A stretch of DNA of 64,000 nucleotides from Chthonobacter albigriseus (GCF_013839445.1 NZ_JACDIT010000001.1:1110658-1174657), one strand, 5' to 3'; positions 1 through 12,156 are shown, counted from the first letter of the stretch. A program made the numbers and translations. The notes: generated by a model from the letters alone, not told the origin.

Positions 1-902
1 CGGGTGCGCCCGGAGACGCGGTGATCCCGGACATGCGGGTGCGGATCGTGCAGCCGGCGATCGCGCAATCGCTGAAGTGGGATCCGGACGAGGCCAAGAA
101 GACGCTCGACACGCTGGTCGAGCTCTCCGACCTGAAGACCGGCCCGGAGACACTCGGCGCGATCAGCTTCACGCACATCATCTGGCCGGAGACGGCGGTC
201 CCCTTCTTCCTGACCGAGGAGCCGCAGGCGCTGTCGCAGATCGGCGACATGCTGCCGGTCGGCACGACCCTGATCACCGGGGCGCCGCGCGTCGTGCCGG
301 GCGGCGACGGGGCGAAACAGTATTTCAACAGCGTCTACGTGGTGGACGATCGCGGCCGGATCGTGGACGCCTATGACAAGGCGCACCTCGTGCCGTTCGG
401 CGAATACCTGCCCATGGAGGATGTCCTCGGCCGCATCGGCCTGAAGCAACTGGTGCAATCCGTCGGAGGTTTTTCCTCCGGGCCTGGCTTGCGAACACTG
501 GTGATTCCCGGCGCGATCAAGGTCGGTTTCCTGATCTGCTACGAGATCATCTTTCCCGGCGCGGCCACCGCGGCCGAAGATCGGCCGTCCATTCTCATCA
601 ATGTGACGAACGATGGGTGGTTCGGTGCAACCTCCGGGCCGTACCAGCACCTGGACCAGGCGCGGCTTCGTGCAATCGAAGAAGGAATACCCGTTCTACG
701 GGCAGCAAATACCGGCATTTCCGCGGTGGTCGATCCTTACGGCCGTGTGGTTGCGCAGGAAGGACTCGGCAATCGCGGAACAGTCGATTCCACCGTTCCC
801 AGTCCTATCCTTGCGACTGTTTTTTCCGACTATGGCTCATATTTCTTATTAACGTTCTACCTGTTTTCGGCCATCTTCATAGCCGCAGGCGCGCGCAAGT
901 AA
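1..902 (+). CDS. lnt: Apolipoprotein N-acyltransferase, C-terminal part (5' end outside window)
   Basis: The frame is open from the left edge, so the N-terminal membrane helices lie outside. The visible part is a carbon-nitrogen hydrolase domain. Its catalytic triad is visible as Glu in WPETAVPFF, Lys in DKAHLVPFGEY and Cys in GFLICYEIIFP, followed by the family motif NVTNDGWFG. A hydrophobic C-terminal helix precedes the stop. Lnt adds the third acyl chain to lipoproteins at the periplasmic face of the inner membrane. In Sinorhizobium the homologue (actA) lies next to an HTH regulator gene and metK, as here, which supports the call. A GTG at 21 is internal, not a start. Confidence 0.93.
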   Translation, partial: GAPGDAVIPDMRVRIVQPAIAQSLKWDPDEAKKTLDTLVELSDLKTGPETLGAISFTHIIWPETAVPFFLTEEPQALSQIGDMLPVGTTLITGAPRVVPGGDGAKQYFNSVYVVDDRGRIVDAYDKAHLVPFGEYLPMEDVLGRIGLKQLVQSVGGFSSGPGLRTLVIPGAIKVGFLICYEIIFPGAATAAEDRPSILINVTNDGWFGATSGPYQHLDQARLRAIEEGIPVLRAANTGISAVVDPYGRVVAQEGLGNRGTVDSTVPSPILATVFSDYGSYFLLTFYLFSAIFIAAGARK

Positions 903-913
903 CCGTGGAAGAG

Positions 914-942
914 TTGACAACCACTAAACCCAGGCTGATTAT
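914..942 (+). promoter_or_regulatory. Sigma-70-like promoter before the HTH regulator
   Basis: TTGACA at 914-919 is followed after 17 bases by GATTAT at 937-942. The start codon of the HTH gene lies about 120 bases further on, so a leader is implied. This rests on sequence match alone. Confidence 0.45.
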
Positions 943-1064
943 CCGAACAGTCGAGAAATAACTACTGGTTGTTTCAACTCGACACTACCGGATGGACAGA
1001 AAAAGACCGCGCCTTCGGTAAAAAAAAAAGAGACTCACAGGTCAAACCGCGAACGAGAAACAAA

Positions 1065-1481
1065 ATGGCCAGCAAAAAATCACCAAACCCGATCGACATT
1101 CATGTCGGCAGTCGCGTTCGTCTTCGCCGTATGATGTTGGGGATGAGCCAGGAAAAGTTGGGTGAGGCTCTCGGCATCACCTTTCAGCAGATCCAGAAGT
1201 ATGAAAAGGGAACAAACCGCGTTGGCGCGAGCCGGCTTCAGCATATCGCCACCGTGCTGAAGGTCCCGGTCTCCTTCTTCTTCGAAGATGCTCCTGGAAC
1301 GCCGGATGAAGCCTTTGGATTCGCGGAAAACCAGCCGCATTCCTATGTCGTCGATTTTCTCTCCTCCTCCGAAGGCCTTTCGCTAAACAAGGCCTTCGTG
1401 CGCATCAAGGATGCCCGCGTCCGCCGTCGGATCGTGGATCTCGTGCAGTCGCTGGCCGGCGAGGAAGAGCCCGTCACCTGA
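1065..1481 (+). CDS. XRE-family HTH regulator (PraR/PhrR-like)
   Basis: This is a 138-residue cytoplasmic repressor-type protein. Its HTH_3 domain spans about residues 13-70, with GMSQEKLGEALGITFQQIQ as the helix-turn-helix, followed by the FFFED turn and a short C-terminal region typical of this family. The frame is open back to a TTG at 969, but the ATG at 1065 begins the conserved MASKK-PNPIDIHVG N-terminus and was chosen. In rhizobia PhrR/PraR, encoded beside actA (lnt), is acid-inducible and controls attachment and biofilm. That role is family knowledge and is not shown here. It lies between lnt and metK in the same direction. Confidence 0.85.
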   Translation: MASKKSPNPIDIHVGSRVRLRRMMLGMSQEKLGEALGITFQQIQKYEKGTNRVGASRLQHIATVLKVPVSFFFEDAPGTPDEAFGFAENQPHSYVVDFLSSSEGLSLNKAFVRIKDARVRRRIVDLVQSLAGEEEPVT

Positions 1482-1625
1482 GGCTGCGGCCCCGACAACC
1501 TGCGGCGCGCCGGCATTTACCGCGACCGTGCGCGCCGCTTGATCTTTTGCCGAACCCTTGCGAGAAGGATCACGCTGCAGTGCCGCACGCACAGTGGCGT
1601 TACGCTACTTTGAGGGGTTCACCCT

Positions 1626-2801
<1,176 letters not shown>

Positions 2802-2889
2802 TCAGGCCGTCCTCGGACCGGCTTGGCAACGAACATGCGGCGCCGGTCAACCGGCGCCGTTTCATTTGGACGACAGGGCGATTGCAACG

Positions 2890-3618
2890 ATGACGGATTC
2901 CGATGGCGATACACCCCGATCGCCGGGAGGCGAAGCGCGCCAGGCCGCCTTCTACGGGCGGCGCAAGGGCAAGCCGCTACGCCGCGACCAGGCGGGGAGG
3001 ATGAGCGAACTCCTGCCCCGGCTGGCGCTTCCGCTGGAAACGGAAGCACCGGCCGATCTGGCCGATCTCTTCGCGGAGCGGCCCGCGGAGATCCGCCTTG
3101 AGATCGGGTTCGGGGGCGGCGAGCACCTGATCCATCGCGCCCTGGAACGGCGCGACGTCGGCTTCATCGGCGTGGAGCCCTTCGTGAACGGCATGGCCAA
3201 GGCGCTCGCGGCCGTGGAAGGACACGGGCTTTCCAATGTCCGCCTCTGCAGCGAAGACGCCGTGAAGGTGCTGGACTGGCTGCCGACCGCCAGCCTCGAC
3301 CGTATCGTTCTGCTCTATCCCGACCCATGGCCGAAGCGACGGCACTGGAAGCGGCGGTTTGTCGGTCCGGACAACCTCGATCGGTTCGCGCGCGTCCTTA
3401 AGCCGGGCGGGGCGTTCCATTTCGCCTCGGATATCGACACCTATGTGGACTGGACGCTGTTCCACGTCCGCCGCCACCCGGCCTTCCGCTGGACGGCGAC
3501 CATCCCTGGAGACTGGCGGCTGCCGTGGGAGGGCTGGCCCGGGACACGCTACGAGGCGAAGGCGCTGCGCGAAGGGCGGGTGCCGGCCTATCTCACGTTC
3601 CAGAAGGTTCAGGTTTAG
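2890..3618 (+). CDS. trmB: tRNA (guanine-N7-)-methyltransferase
   Basis: This 242-residue protein methylates G46 of tRNA using S-adenosylmethionine, so lying next to metK makes sense. It has a Rossmann SAM site [15 protein letters not shown], the invariant [15 protein letters not shown] motif and the C-terminal [12 protein letters not shown] motif. The ATG at 2890 was preferred over a TTG at 2866 in the same frame. The 3' end overlaps the convergent DUF1284 gene by about 26 bases. Confidence 0.94.
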   Translation: MTDSDGDTPRSPGGEARQAAFYGRRKGKPLRRDQAGRMSELLPRLALPLETEAPADLADLFAERPAEIRLEIGFGGGEHLIHRALERRDVGFIGVEPFVNGMAKALAAVEGHGLSNVRLCSEDAVKVLDWLPTASLDRIVLLYPDPWPKRRHWKRRFVGPDNLDRFARVLKPGGAFHFASDIDTYVDWTLFHVRRHPAFRWTATIPGDWRLPWEGWPGTRYEAKALREGRVPAYLTFQKVQV

Positions 3619-4090
3619 CCCCGCTGGCGAGTTGAACGCCGGGAAAACCGTCGGTCGCGATCGCGGTGCAAAGGTCCGACCATTCGCATCCGGCGCAGGC
3701 TGCACGAATCCGGCCCTCGACGAAGGCCTTGCGCAGGCGCTCGATCCAGTCGGCAGGCGACACGAAGATCGAGCCCGGCCGGAGATCGACGCCGAAAAGC
3801 GCTCCCACATCGGCGAGCGCGGCCGCGTCACGGGCCTGGGCGCGCGGCAAGAGGCAGTGGGGCTCGCTCTCCTCTGCCACATGAGCGGCGCAGATATCGT
3901 CTGGGCCATCGACGATGCGGATCGCCGAACCCGCCGAGAGCCGGTTCACCACGCCGACCATGCCGGCCACGAAGGCCGGCGAGTAGCCCTTGCCGACGAA
4001 GGTCAGCACGCAGAGCAGGTGATGGCCGCGCAAGCGGACCGGCGGCAGGCCGGCGGCCTGCCTGTCCGCGTCCGCGGTGGCGTCGATCAT
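3593..4090 (-). CDS. DUF1284 domain-containing protein
   Basis: This 165-residue protein has the DUF1284 signature [22 protein letters not shown] near its start. Four cysteines are visible, including [10 protein letters not shown] near the C-terminus, which suggests metal or Fe-S binding. The function of the family is not established. The start ATG (4090) overlaps the gcrA stop in an ATGA arrangement, so the two genes are probably translationally coupled. Codons upstream of 4090 belong to gcrA in another frame. Confidence 0.8.
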   Translation of the reverse strand: MIDATADADRQAAGLPPVRLRGHHLLCVLTFVGKGYSPAFVAGMVGVVNRLSAGSAIRIVDGPDDICAAHVAEESEPHCLLPRAQARDAAALADVGALFGVDLRPGSIFVSPADWIERLRKAFVEGRIRAACAGCEWSDLCTAIATDGFPGVQLASGAKPEPSGT

Positions 4091-4614
4091 CCCGCGACGC
4101 GGCGGTCGCGCTTGCGCTCGGCCGAAGGCTGATAGGCGATCCGCGCGTGATAGGCGCAATAGGGAATGCCGTTGTCGGACTTGCGACCGCAGAAGAAGAA
4201 GTCAGGGCGGCCGGGGTCTCCGATCGGCCACTTGCAGGTGGATTCCGTGAGGTTGAGGATGCTCATCCGCTCGTAGGTGATGGTCTCCGGTTCGGCCGGC
4301 AGGATGCGCGGGGCCGGAGCGAGCTCCAGGTTCTCGTCGGACTTGATGACGAGGTTGCCAATGGTAATCGGCATCGACGAGCGCGGCGCCTGGGCGACAG
4401 GGCGCGACGGCGCCGCCGTCTTGTGGCGCGGTGCGGCCACCGGGCGCGCGGCTTGGACCTGCGGCTTGGCCCGGCCGGAAAGACCGAGGCGGTGCACCTT
4501 GCCGATCACCGCGTTGCGCGTGACGCCGCCGAGTTCGGCCGCGATCTGGCTAGCCGAAAGGCCTTCCGACCACAACGACTTCAGTCGCTCCACGCGTTCA
4601 TCCGTCCAGGACAT
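4087..4614 (-). CDS. gcrA: GcrA cell-cycle regulator
   Basis: This 175-residue DNA-binding protein starts MSWTDERVERLKSLWSEG, the conserved GcrA N-terminal HTH, followed by RNAVIGKVHRLGLSGR. A Pro/Ala-rich linker follows, then the C-terminal CKWPIGDP-FFFCG-YCAYH segment that contacts sigma-70. In Caulobacter GcrA acts with sigma-70 at promoters carrying CcrM-methylated GANTC sites. The start ATG at 4614 is unambiguous because the long open frame upstream has no family similarity. The gene is divergent from argD and overlaps the downstream DUF1284 gene by four bases. Confidence 0.96.
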   Translation of the reverse strand: MSWTDERVERLKSLWSEGLSASQIAAELGGVTRNAVIGKVHRLGLSGRAKPQVQAARPVAAPRHKTAAPSRPVAQAPRSSMPITIGNLVIKSDENLELAPAPRILPAEPETITYERMSILNLTESTCKWPIGDPGRPDFFFCGRKSDNGIPYCAYHARIAYQPSAERKRDRRVAG

Positions 4615-5065
4615 GATCCAATCCTTCGCTCGCGCCGCAAAAGCGGCAGAATCCGTCTCGCCTCGCCCGGACTGAACGCCCGGAAACGCACGCAGCGAAA
4701 CTCCCCTGTACCTGATTTCCCTACGACATCTCGTAGCGGCTTCGACCAAGCTACAATACCGGTAGACTCGCAGGCAACGCCGCGTCGGTGCCCGGCGCTC
4801 GGTCGGGCGAACTTTTCCCCAAATATCGTGGCGCTTGCAGGGCAGCGAATCGGTGGGCTCATCTTTTCTTCGCGCGAGTGTTCGTAGAACCACACAAGAT
4901 GAATCCAGGGGTTGCCAGACGGGACCTGCAGCATTGACAGTCAAGCCGTCGTTCATGGTATAGGAGACGAGGGCCGCGCCTGCCGACTTGGGGGCGCGGT
5001 CTCCTGTTTTTTCACGTCCAGCACGGGCTTTACCGATGCCGGACCAACGTGCCTCGGGTGACACC
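4615..5065. promoter_or_regulatory. Divergent gcrA/argD intergenic region with four GANTC sites
   Basis: This 450-base region has no credible gene. GANTC sites, the CcrM methylation target, occur at 4649-4653, 4765-4769, 4847-4851 and 4901-4905. By base composition about one would be expected in that span. A sigma-70-like promoter facing argD is listed separately. Confidence 0.5.
4934..4963 (+). promoter_or_regulatory. Sigma-70-like promoter for argD
   Basis: TTGACA at 4934-4939 is followed, with 17-18 bases spacing, by GGTATA/GTATAG at 4957-4963. It lies about 100 bases before the argD start and points toward it. The -35 match is perfect and the -10 is weaker. Confidence 0.5.
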
Positions 5066-6304
<1,239 letters not shown>

Positions 6305-6317
6305 GGAGAGTTCGGCC

Positions 6318-7256
6318 ATGTCCCTGAACGGCGAAAGCCCTATCCGGCACTTCCTCGACCTGACCGACGTCTCGACGGCGGACCTGCGTTCGATCCTGGC
6401 CTCCAGCGCCCAAATGAAGGCAGCGGCGAAGGGGACGGCGCGACGCGACGGGCCGCTCGCCGGCAAGGTGCTCGCGATGGTGTTCGAGCGTCCCTCGACG
6501 CGGACCCGGGTATCGTTCGACGTCGGGATGCGACAGCTCGGCGGCGAGACGCTGATGCTGACCGGCGACGAGATGCAGCTCGGCCGCGGCGAGACGATCG
6601 CCGACACGGCGCGGGTGCTGTCGCGCTATGTGGACGCGATCATGATCCGCATCCTGGACCATGCGGCGCTGACCGAACTGGCGGAGAACGCCACCGTACC
6701 GGTGATCAACGGCCTGACGCGGTTGTCGCATCCCTGCCAGATCATGGCTGACGTGCTGACGTTCGAGGAGCACCGTGGGCCGATCGCGGGGCGGACCGTG
6801 GCTTGGACCGGCGACAGCAACAACGTGCTGGCGTCGTGGGTCCACGCGGCGGCGCGGTTCGACTTCGAGCTCAGGATCGCGACGCCGCCGGAACTGGCGC
6901 CGCGGCCGGAGCCGATCGACTGGGCGCGGGCGAACGGTGGCAAGGTGACCGTGACCAACGACCCCTACGAGGCGGTGGACGGCGTCGACTGCGTGGTGAC
7001 GGACACCTGGGTGTCGATGGGGGACGAGGACGGCGAGCGGCGGCACAACCTCCTGAAACCTTATCAGGTGAACGACCGTTTGATGTCTCAGGCGTCCAAG
7101 GATGCCATCTTCATGCATTGTCTCCCCGCTCACCGCGAGGAGGAAGTGACCGCCAGCGTGATGGACGGGCCGCAGTCCGTGGTGTTCGACGAGGCTGAAA
7201 ACCGCCTGCACGCCCAGAAAGGCATCCTGGCGTGGTGCCTCGGAGCGATCGGCTGA
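6318..7256 (+). CDS. argF: Ornithine carbamoyltransferase
   Basis: This 312-residue enzyme makes citrulline from ornithine and carbamoyl phosphate in the cytoplasm. Signatures are [21 protein letters not shown] (the STRT carbamoyl-phosphate loop), the HPCQIMAD motif, DTWVSMGDE and [11 protein letters not shown] with the catalytic cysteine. ATG 6318 follows a GAGGAG ribosome site. Its TGA shares a base with the hslO ATG (TGATG), so hslO is probably translated by reinitiation. Confidence 0.97.
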   Translation: MSLNGESPIRHFLDLTDVSTADLRSILASSAQMKAAAKGTARRDGPLAGKVLAMVFERPSTRTRVSFDVGMRQLGGETLMLTGDEMQLGRGETIADTARVLSRYVDAIMIRILDHAALTELAENATVPVINGLTRLSHPCQIMADVLTFEEHRGPIAGRTVAWTGDSNNVLASWVHAAARFDFELRIATPPELAPRPEPIDWARANGGKVTVTNDPYEAVDGVDCVVTDTWVSMGDEDGERRHNLLKPYQVNDRLMSQASKDAIFMHCLPAHREEEVTASVMDGPQSVVFDEAENRLHAQKGILAWCLGAIG

Positions 7257-8251
7257 TGAACGATATCGAAGCGGCTGCGGCGCCGGGCGGCGACGACAGC
7301 GTCCTGCCCTTCCAGGTGGAGGCGCTGGATGCGCGTGGGCGAGTGGTCACCCTGGGGCCGGCGCTGGACACGATCCTGGGCCGACACGACTACCCGCCGT
7401 CGGTGTCGCGGCTGCTGGGCGAGGCGGTGGCGCTGACCGCGCTGCTCGGTACCTCGTTGAAATTCCAGGGACGTTTCATCGTCCAGACGCAGTCCGACGG
7501 GCCGGTCCACATGCTGGTGGTGGACTTCGAGACGCCGGACCGGATCCGGGCTTGCGCCCGTTTCGACCGGGCGGCGGTGGAGGCCTCGGTGGCGGAAGGG
7601 CGGGACCGGCCGGAGCATCTCCTGGGCAACGGACATCTCGCGATGACCGTCGACCAGGGCACGAACATGTCGCGATATCAAGGGGTTGTGCCGCTCGACG
7701 GACGATCGCTGGAGGATGCGGCGCACCAGTATTTCGCCCAGTCGGAGCAGATCCCGACCCGGGTCCGGCTGGCGGTCGGGGAGTTGATGACCCGCGACCA
7801 GGACGGCCTGAGGCGGGAATGGCGGGCCGGCGGGCTCTTGGTGCAGTTCCTGCCGGAGGCGCCGGAGCGGGTCCGGGTGCGCGATCTTCACCCCGGCGAT
7901 GCCCCGGAGGGGACGCCGGACGACCTCGGCGACGACGAGGACGACGCCTGGACGGAAGCCCGCAGCCTTGTGGAAACCATTGAAGACGTTGAGCTAACCG
8001 ATCCGGAGGTGACGGCGGAGCGGCTGCTCTACCGGCTCTTCCACGAACGGGGCGTGCGGGTCTTCGAGCGCCAACCGTTGCACGAACAGTGCCGCTGCTC
8101 GCGGGAGAGGGTCGACGACATGCTGCGCAGCTTCACCGGGGAAGAGCGCCGCGACATGACCGTCGACGGGCGGATCACGGTGACCTGCGAGTTCTGTTCG
8201 ACGGTCTACGACTTCGATCCCGCGCCGTTCGAATCCTCCGACGCGGTGTAG
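7256..8251 (+). CDS. hslO: Hsp33 redox-regulated chaperone
   Basis: This 331-residue cytoplasmic holdase is activated when its zinc cysteines are oxidised. The four ligands are visible near the C-terminus as CRC in QCRCSRERV and CEFC about 30 residues later, the CxC...CxxC pattern of Hsp33. An acidic stretch (DDLGDDEDDAWTE) interrupts the middle of the protein, which is longer than the E. coli form. The ATG overlaps the argF stop by one base. The argF-hslO pairing is common in this order. Confidence 0.94.
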   Translation: MNDIEAAAAPGGDDSVLPFQVEALDARGRVVTLGPALDTILGRHDYPPSVSRLLGEAVALTALLGTSLKFQGRFIVQTQSDGPVHMLVVDFETPDRIRACARFDRAAVEASVAEGRDRPEHLLGNGHLAMTVDQGTNMSRYQGVVPLDGRSLEDAAHQYFAQSEQIPTRVRLAVGELMTRDQDGLRREWRAGGLLVQFLPEAPERVRVRDLHPGDAPEGTPDDLGDDEDDAWTEARSLVETIEDVELTDPEVTAERLLYRLFHERGVRVFERQPLHEQCRCSRERVDDMLRSFTGEERRDMTVDGRITVTCEFCSTVYDFDPAPFESSDAV

Positions 8252-8416
8252 TCGCGTTTTTCGTGGCGCATCGGGGCTACGTAGCGCCCGAAAGCGCCAC
8301 GACGCCGTCCGGCGCGCCGACACCGCCCGAACGGTTTATCCCCGCACCGACAGGCCGGGTTAGATTGGCGCTCCACCGGGTCGACCGTTCGACCTCGGAT
8401 CGCAGAGGAGTGTCGA

Positions 8417-9049
8417 TCATGCGAAGAGCCTGCGCACGACGGCTGCGGCTGTTTCCAGATGACCGGAGAGGGTTCGGCCGCTCGCCTTGCGAGGCTTGAG
8501 GTCGTGATCGCCGTCCTCGAACCAGCGCACCGTCACCGTGGCCGGGAGCGGATAGGCCGCGACGTCCTCGGCCGTGCCGAAGGGATCGCGGCTGCCCTGG
8601 AGGATCGTGACCGGCAGGCGGCAGTCGGAGAGTGGCGCGAGGCGGGTCGCCTCGGGCTTGCCGGGCGGATGGAAGGGATAGCCGTAGACGACGACGCCGA
8701 GCACGCGGGAGTCGAGGACCGTTCCGGCCGCGAGGACGGAGACCCTGCCGCCCAGCGACTTCCCACCGATCAGGAGCGGTCCCCCGAAGCGGGCGAGTGT
8801 CGCGTCGACAGCGGCGCGGTAGTCGTCGACGAGGGTCTCGGCCTTCGGCGGCGGCCGGCGAGACCCGGTGCGGCGGGCGGCCATGTAGGGGAACTCGAAG
8901 CGGACGACATGGACGCCCTGCCCCGCCAGCGCGGCGGCGGCGGCTTCGAGCGTGGCGCTGTCCATCGGGGCGCCGGCCCCGTGGGCCAGCAGCAGCGTTC
9001 CGGCGGGTTCGCCGGCCGGTTCGGTGACGAGGAGGTCGGGCGTGCTCAT
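8417..9049 (-). CDS. Alpha/beta hydrolase of the KANL3/Tex30 type
   Basis: This 210-residue protein starts with LLLAHGAGAPMDS (oxyanion region). The nucleophile elbow is GGKSLGGRV, the Asp lies in ILQGSRDPFG and the His in EDGDHDLKPR, so a full catalytic triad is present. No signal peptide is visible and the substrate is unknown. The start ATG overlaps the stop of the upstream ornithine-cyclodeaminase-like gene in an ATGA junction, so the two form one transcript. Confidence 0.85.
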   Translation of the reverse strand: MSTPDLLVTEPAGEPAGTLLLAHGAGAPMDSATLEAAAAALAGQGVHVVRFEFPYMAARRTGSRRPPPKAETLVDDYRAAVDATLARFGGPLLIGGKSLGGRVSVLAAGTVLDSRVLGVVVYGYPFHPPGKPEATRLAPLSDCRLPVTILQGSRDPFGTAEDVAAYPLPATVTVRWFEDGDHDLKPRKASGRTLSGHLETAAAVVRRLFA

Positions 9050-10014
9050 GAGCGGCGGAAGACGAGGCTCGCCGCGGCGAGGTCCTCCAGCGCAGTGCCG
9101 ACGGACTTGAAGAAGGTGATCTCGGTTTCAGAGCCGCGCCCGGGGTGGACGCCGCGGCAGAGCTCGAAGAGATCGGCGCGGATGCCCGTTGCCGCGAGCA
9201 CGCCGGACTGCAGGGGCTGGACGATGTCGCCCGCCTCATGGGCGGCGCCGGCCCTGGTGTCGACGAAGACGCTGGAGCGGCGGACGGCCTCGTCGTCGGC
9301 CTCTCGCATGTCGGGCGTGAAGCCGCCGACAAGATCGACGTGGGCCCCTGGCTTCAGCCAGGCGCCGCGGACGAGCGGTTCGGACGCGAGCGTCGCGGCT
9401 GAGACGATGTCGGCCTCGCCAACGGCCGCCTCCAGGTCGCGAGCGACGACGGCGCGTACCGGCCGACCGGCGATCGAGGCGGGCAAGCCTTCCACCACCG
9501 CCTCGGCCTTGGCCGGATCCCGGTTCCAGACCGCGATCTCGGCGATCGGGCGGATGCTTGCGTGCGCTTCGATGAGGAAGCGGGACAGCGCGCCAGCACC
9601 TACCATCAGATGACGCGCGGCATCCTGGCGGGCGAGGTAGGAGGCGGCGAGCGCGGAGGCCGCCGCCGTGCGCCAAAGGGTCAGCGCCCGGCCGTCGAGC
9701 ACGGCGACGGGTTCCCCCGTGGCGCCGCGCATCAACAGATAGATGCCGTCCACGGTGGGTCGGCCGCGGTGGGCATTGCCGGGGAAGACCGTGACGATCT
9801 TGACACCCATCCAGCCGCCGCCGGCGGCGACCTCGGACGCGGCGTCCCAGGCCGGCATCAGGAGGAGCGTGGCGGCTTCCCCGTGGGGCCGGTCAACCGT
9901 GTGGTGATGGCGGAGCGGCGTCTCGATGGGGGCGCGGAAGGCCTCGCGGAGAGCTTCGACCATGGCGGCCGGGGTCAGCGCCGCGGCGATATCGGCGGCG
10001 GAGAAGATGCGCAT
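9046..10014 (-). CDS. Ornithine cyclodeaminase / mu-crystallin family protein
   Basis: This 322-residue NAD(P)-dependent protein has the Rossmann segment HLMVGAGALSRFLIEAH, the IAVWNRDPAKAEA continuation and the family ending TFFKSVGTALEDLAAA. Family members include ornithine cyclodeaminases, ketimine reductases and alanine dehydrogenases, and the substrate cannot be fixed from sequence. It is cotranscribed with the hydrolase. A link to arginine/ornithine metabolism through nearby argDF is possible but unproven. Confidence 0.88.
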   Translation of the reverse strand: MRIFSAADIAAALTPAAMVEALREAFRAPIETPLRHHHTVDRPHGEAATLLLMPAWDAASEVAAGGGWMGVKIVTVFPGNAHRGRPTVDGIYLLMRGATGEPVAVLDGRALTLWRTAAASALAASYLARQDAARHLMVGAGALSRFLIEAHASIRPIAEIAVWNRDPAKAEAVVEGLPASIAGRPVRAVVARDLEAAVGEADIVSAATLASEPLVRGAWLKPGAHVDLVGGFTPDMREADDEAVRRSSVFVDTRAGAAHEAGDIVQPLQSGVLAATGIRADLFELCRGVHPGRGSETEITFFKSVGTALEDLAAASLVFRRS

Positions 10015-10104
10015 GACGGTCCTGTCTCAACGGAGCTCGGGCGGCCGGTTGTTCCGGTCCGCCCGGTGGCCGGCAATCCCCGCGGCCGGAGGAAACGTTC
10101 AAGA

Positions 10105-10464
10105 TCAGAGGCGGCGAGGCGCCGGCAGCCCGAGACTGGCGGGAACGCCGGCGGGTCCGGCGGGATGGACCTCTTCCTTGAGGCGCTCGGCCTCACCCTG
10201 CCAGCGGCGGGCTTCGCGACGATTGACGCGGGCGGCGCGACGGAAGCGATGCTGGTTGGCCCAGACCGCCACGCCACCGAGCAGCGCCCCCACCCAGAGG
10301 GCGGCGAAGAAGACCACGTAGAGGGGCACCGACAGGGAGAGGAAGGGCGTCGCCGGCGTGAAGGGATCGAGCACGATCGTCACCGACTGGTTGTTGACCA
10401 GGGCCAACGCCACGATCACCAGCGCGACGGGAGCGCCGATCAGCAGCCACACGAGGGTTCTCAA
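10105..10464 (-). CDS. LapA-domain (DUF1049) inner-membrane protein
   Basis: This 119-residue protein has two N-terminal membrane helices flanking the NNQSVTIVLDPF loop typical of LapA/DUF1049, then a basic cytoplasmic tail with HRFRRAARVNRREARRW. In E. coli LapA works with LapB in envelope assembly, but the role here is only inferred. TTG at 10464 was chosen as start because a GAGGAG site lies about 8 bases upstream of it. Longer readings have Arg/Pro-rich, non-conserved extensions. It lies downstream of ihfB, as in many proteobacteria. Confidence 0.82.
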   Translation of the reverse strand: MRTLVWLLIGAPVALVIVALALVNNQSVTIVLDPFTPATPFLSLSVPLYVVFFAALWVGALLGGVAVWANQHRFRRAARVNRREARRWQGEAERLKEEVHPAGPAGVPASLGLPAPRRL

Positions 10465-10623
10465 GCGCGTCTCTCCTCTACCGAGCCAAGCGGCCGGTCC
10501 GCCGACAGGTCCGGCCAGTCTGACCTGCCGGGCATGGTGTCCGGCGCAGCGGGCGTTCCGGACGATGCACCACAACGCAGGTCGGGTGCCGGTCGTTGCA
10601 GCCCCGGCGACCGCCGGCCCGCA

Positions 10624-10905
10624 TCAGCCGCCGTTCAGCCGCTCCCGCATTTCCTTGCCCGTCTTGAAGAACGGGACGGACTTCTCGTCAACCTCGACCT
10701 TTTCCCCGGTGCGCGGATTGCGACCGACGCGGGCCGGCCGGCTCTTGACGGAAAAGGCGCCGAAACCGCGCAGTTCCACCCGGTCGCCGTTGGCAAGCGC
10801 CTCGACGACCTTGTCGAGGATCGTGTTGACGATGTTCTCGACGTCGCGCTGGTAGAGATGCGGATTCTGCGTCGCGATCCGGCTGACGAGTTCTGACTTG
10901 ATCAT
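10624..10905 (-). CDS. ihfB: Integration host factor subunit beta
   Basis: This 93-residue DNA-bending protein starts [15 protein letters not shown] and carries the HU/IHF signature [21 protein letters not shown], with the [20 protein letters not shown] arm region RNPRTGEKV. The length is normal. It forms a heterodimer with IhfA on the nucleoid and takes part in recombination and promoter architecture. It follows sppA in the same direction, a conserved neighbourhood (rpsA - sppA - ihfB - lapA). Confidence 0.96.
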   Translation of the reverse strand: MIKSELVSRIATQNPHLYQRDVENIVNTILDKVVEALANGDRVELRGFGAFSVKSRPARVGRNPRTGEKVEVDEKSVPFFKTGKEMRERLNGG

Positions 10906-11050
10906 CGGGCCCCCCTGGTGTCGGACCGCCGCAACGGAGATGCATGGCGCCCTGCCGTCCGGCGCTTGGGACAAGCCGCTCCGGGTCTTGGAGCAGCTGC
11001 CCACCGAACCGAACCCGCTCGCAGGCCCGGCCCTTGCTCTCCGCCAATTC

Positions 11051-12010
11051 CTATTCCGTGTCCGATAGTTGAGGGTGCCAAACGGAGACCAGACCGTCAA
11101 GCGTCGGGACCGTGACGAGGAAGGAGAGATCGAGACCGACGGCGCGACCGGCAGCCAGCACGGCACGCGAGCCGAGACCGAGCCGATCCGTCGCCGAGCG
11201 GGGCTTCCAGTCCTCGACAGGCAGGTCGGCGGTGACGCCGCGCTCCTTCTCCAGCCATGCCACGGCCTCGGTCTCGCCGCCGATCTCGTCGACGAGCTTG
11301 AGGCCGAGCGCCTGGCGGCCGCTGAAGATGGACCCGTCGGCCAGACGGAGCGCCTCGGCGCGATCAAGGCCCCGGCGTTCTGCGACGATGTCGACGAACC
11401 ACTGGTAGGTGTCGTCTACGAGCCGGCCGATCATCTCGCGGGCGCCGGGAACCTCCGGCTCGGTGAAGGGCGAAGGCTCGGCCTTGAGCGGCGCCGACTT
11501 CACCGTCTTGACCTCGACGCCGATCTTGTCGAGCAGGCCCACCACGCTGCCGTACTGGAAATAGACGCCGATCGAGCCGGTGATCGAGGTACGGCCGGCG
11601 ACGATGTGGTCGGCGGCGATGGCGGTCATGTAGCCGGCGGAGGCAGCGAGCGTACCGATAGTGGCCACGGTGGGCTTCTTCTCGGCGAGCTTGCGGAGGG
11701 AATCGTAGAGCGCCTCGCCGCCGGTGGTGGAGCCCCCGGGGCTGTCGATGGCGACGATCACGCCTTCCACCCAGTCGCTGTCTCCGATGCGCTCGATCAT
11801 CTCTGTGACCTGCCGGTCCTCCATGATGACGCCGTCGACGGTGATGCGGGCGATGTGGGGAGAAGACCGGCCGAGATCGCTGAAGCCGCCGGCGTAGGCG
11901 ATCGCGCCGAGCACGGCCAGGACGGCGAGCAGGAAGGCGGCAATGCGCCAGAAGGCAAGCTTGCGGCGGATGCGGCGGCGATCGACGATCGCGTCGGCGT
12001 CAAGGGACAT
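11051..12010 (-). CDS. sppA: Signal peptide peptidase SppA, short form
   Basis: This 319-residue serine protease has one N-terminal membrane helix (residues about 20-42) and a periplasmic S49 peptidase domain. [17 protein letters not shown] and the catalytic serine segment [16 protein letters not shown] are visible. The dyad lysine is probably in [16 protein letters not shown]. It degrades cleaved signal peptides in the membrane. ATG 12010 was preferred because upstream codons are Pro/Arg-rich and run into a repeat array. The length is about half of E. coli SppA, as in most non-enteric bacteria. Confidence 0.92.
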   Translation of the reverse strand: MSLDADAIVDRRRIRRKLAFWRIAAFLLAVLAVLGAIAYAGGFSDLGRSSPHIARITVDGVIMEDRQVTEMIERIGDSDWVEGVIVAIDSPGGSTTGGEALYDSLRKLAEKKPTVATIGTLAASAGYMTAIAADHIVAGRTSITGSIGVYFQYGSVVGLLDKIGVEVKTVKSAPLKAEPSPFTEPEVPGAREMIGRLVDDTYQWFVDIVAERRGLDRAEALRLADGSIFSGRQALGLKLVDEIGGETEAVAWLEKERGVTADLPVEDWKPRSATDRLGLGSRAVLAAGRAVGLDLSFLVTVPTLDGLVSVWHPQLSDTE

Positions 12011-12156
12011 CACGGGCCTCCGGTCTCTTCTCGGGGTGGGTATACACCGGGGAGAGAGCCGCGCGCCAGGGAAAGGGCGCGGCCGGACGGCGCGAAGGGG
12101 GAGGGAGTGGGAGGCAGGGCGGTCGGGCTTCGACTGTCGGGGGTCGGCATTCCCGG

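Noticed and set aside
1482-1625. SAM riboswitch before metK
   Set aside because: Direct repeats of CAGTG and small stems exist, but they do not fit the SAM-II or SAM/SAH consensus as I know them. A covariance-model search would settle it.
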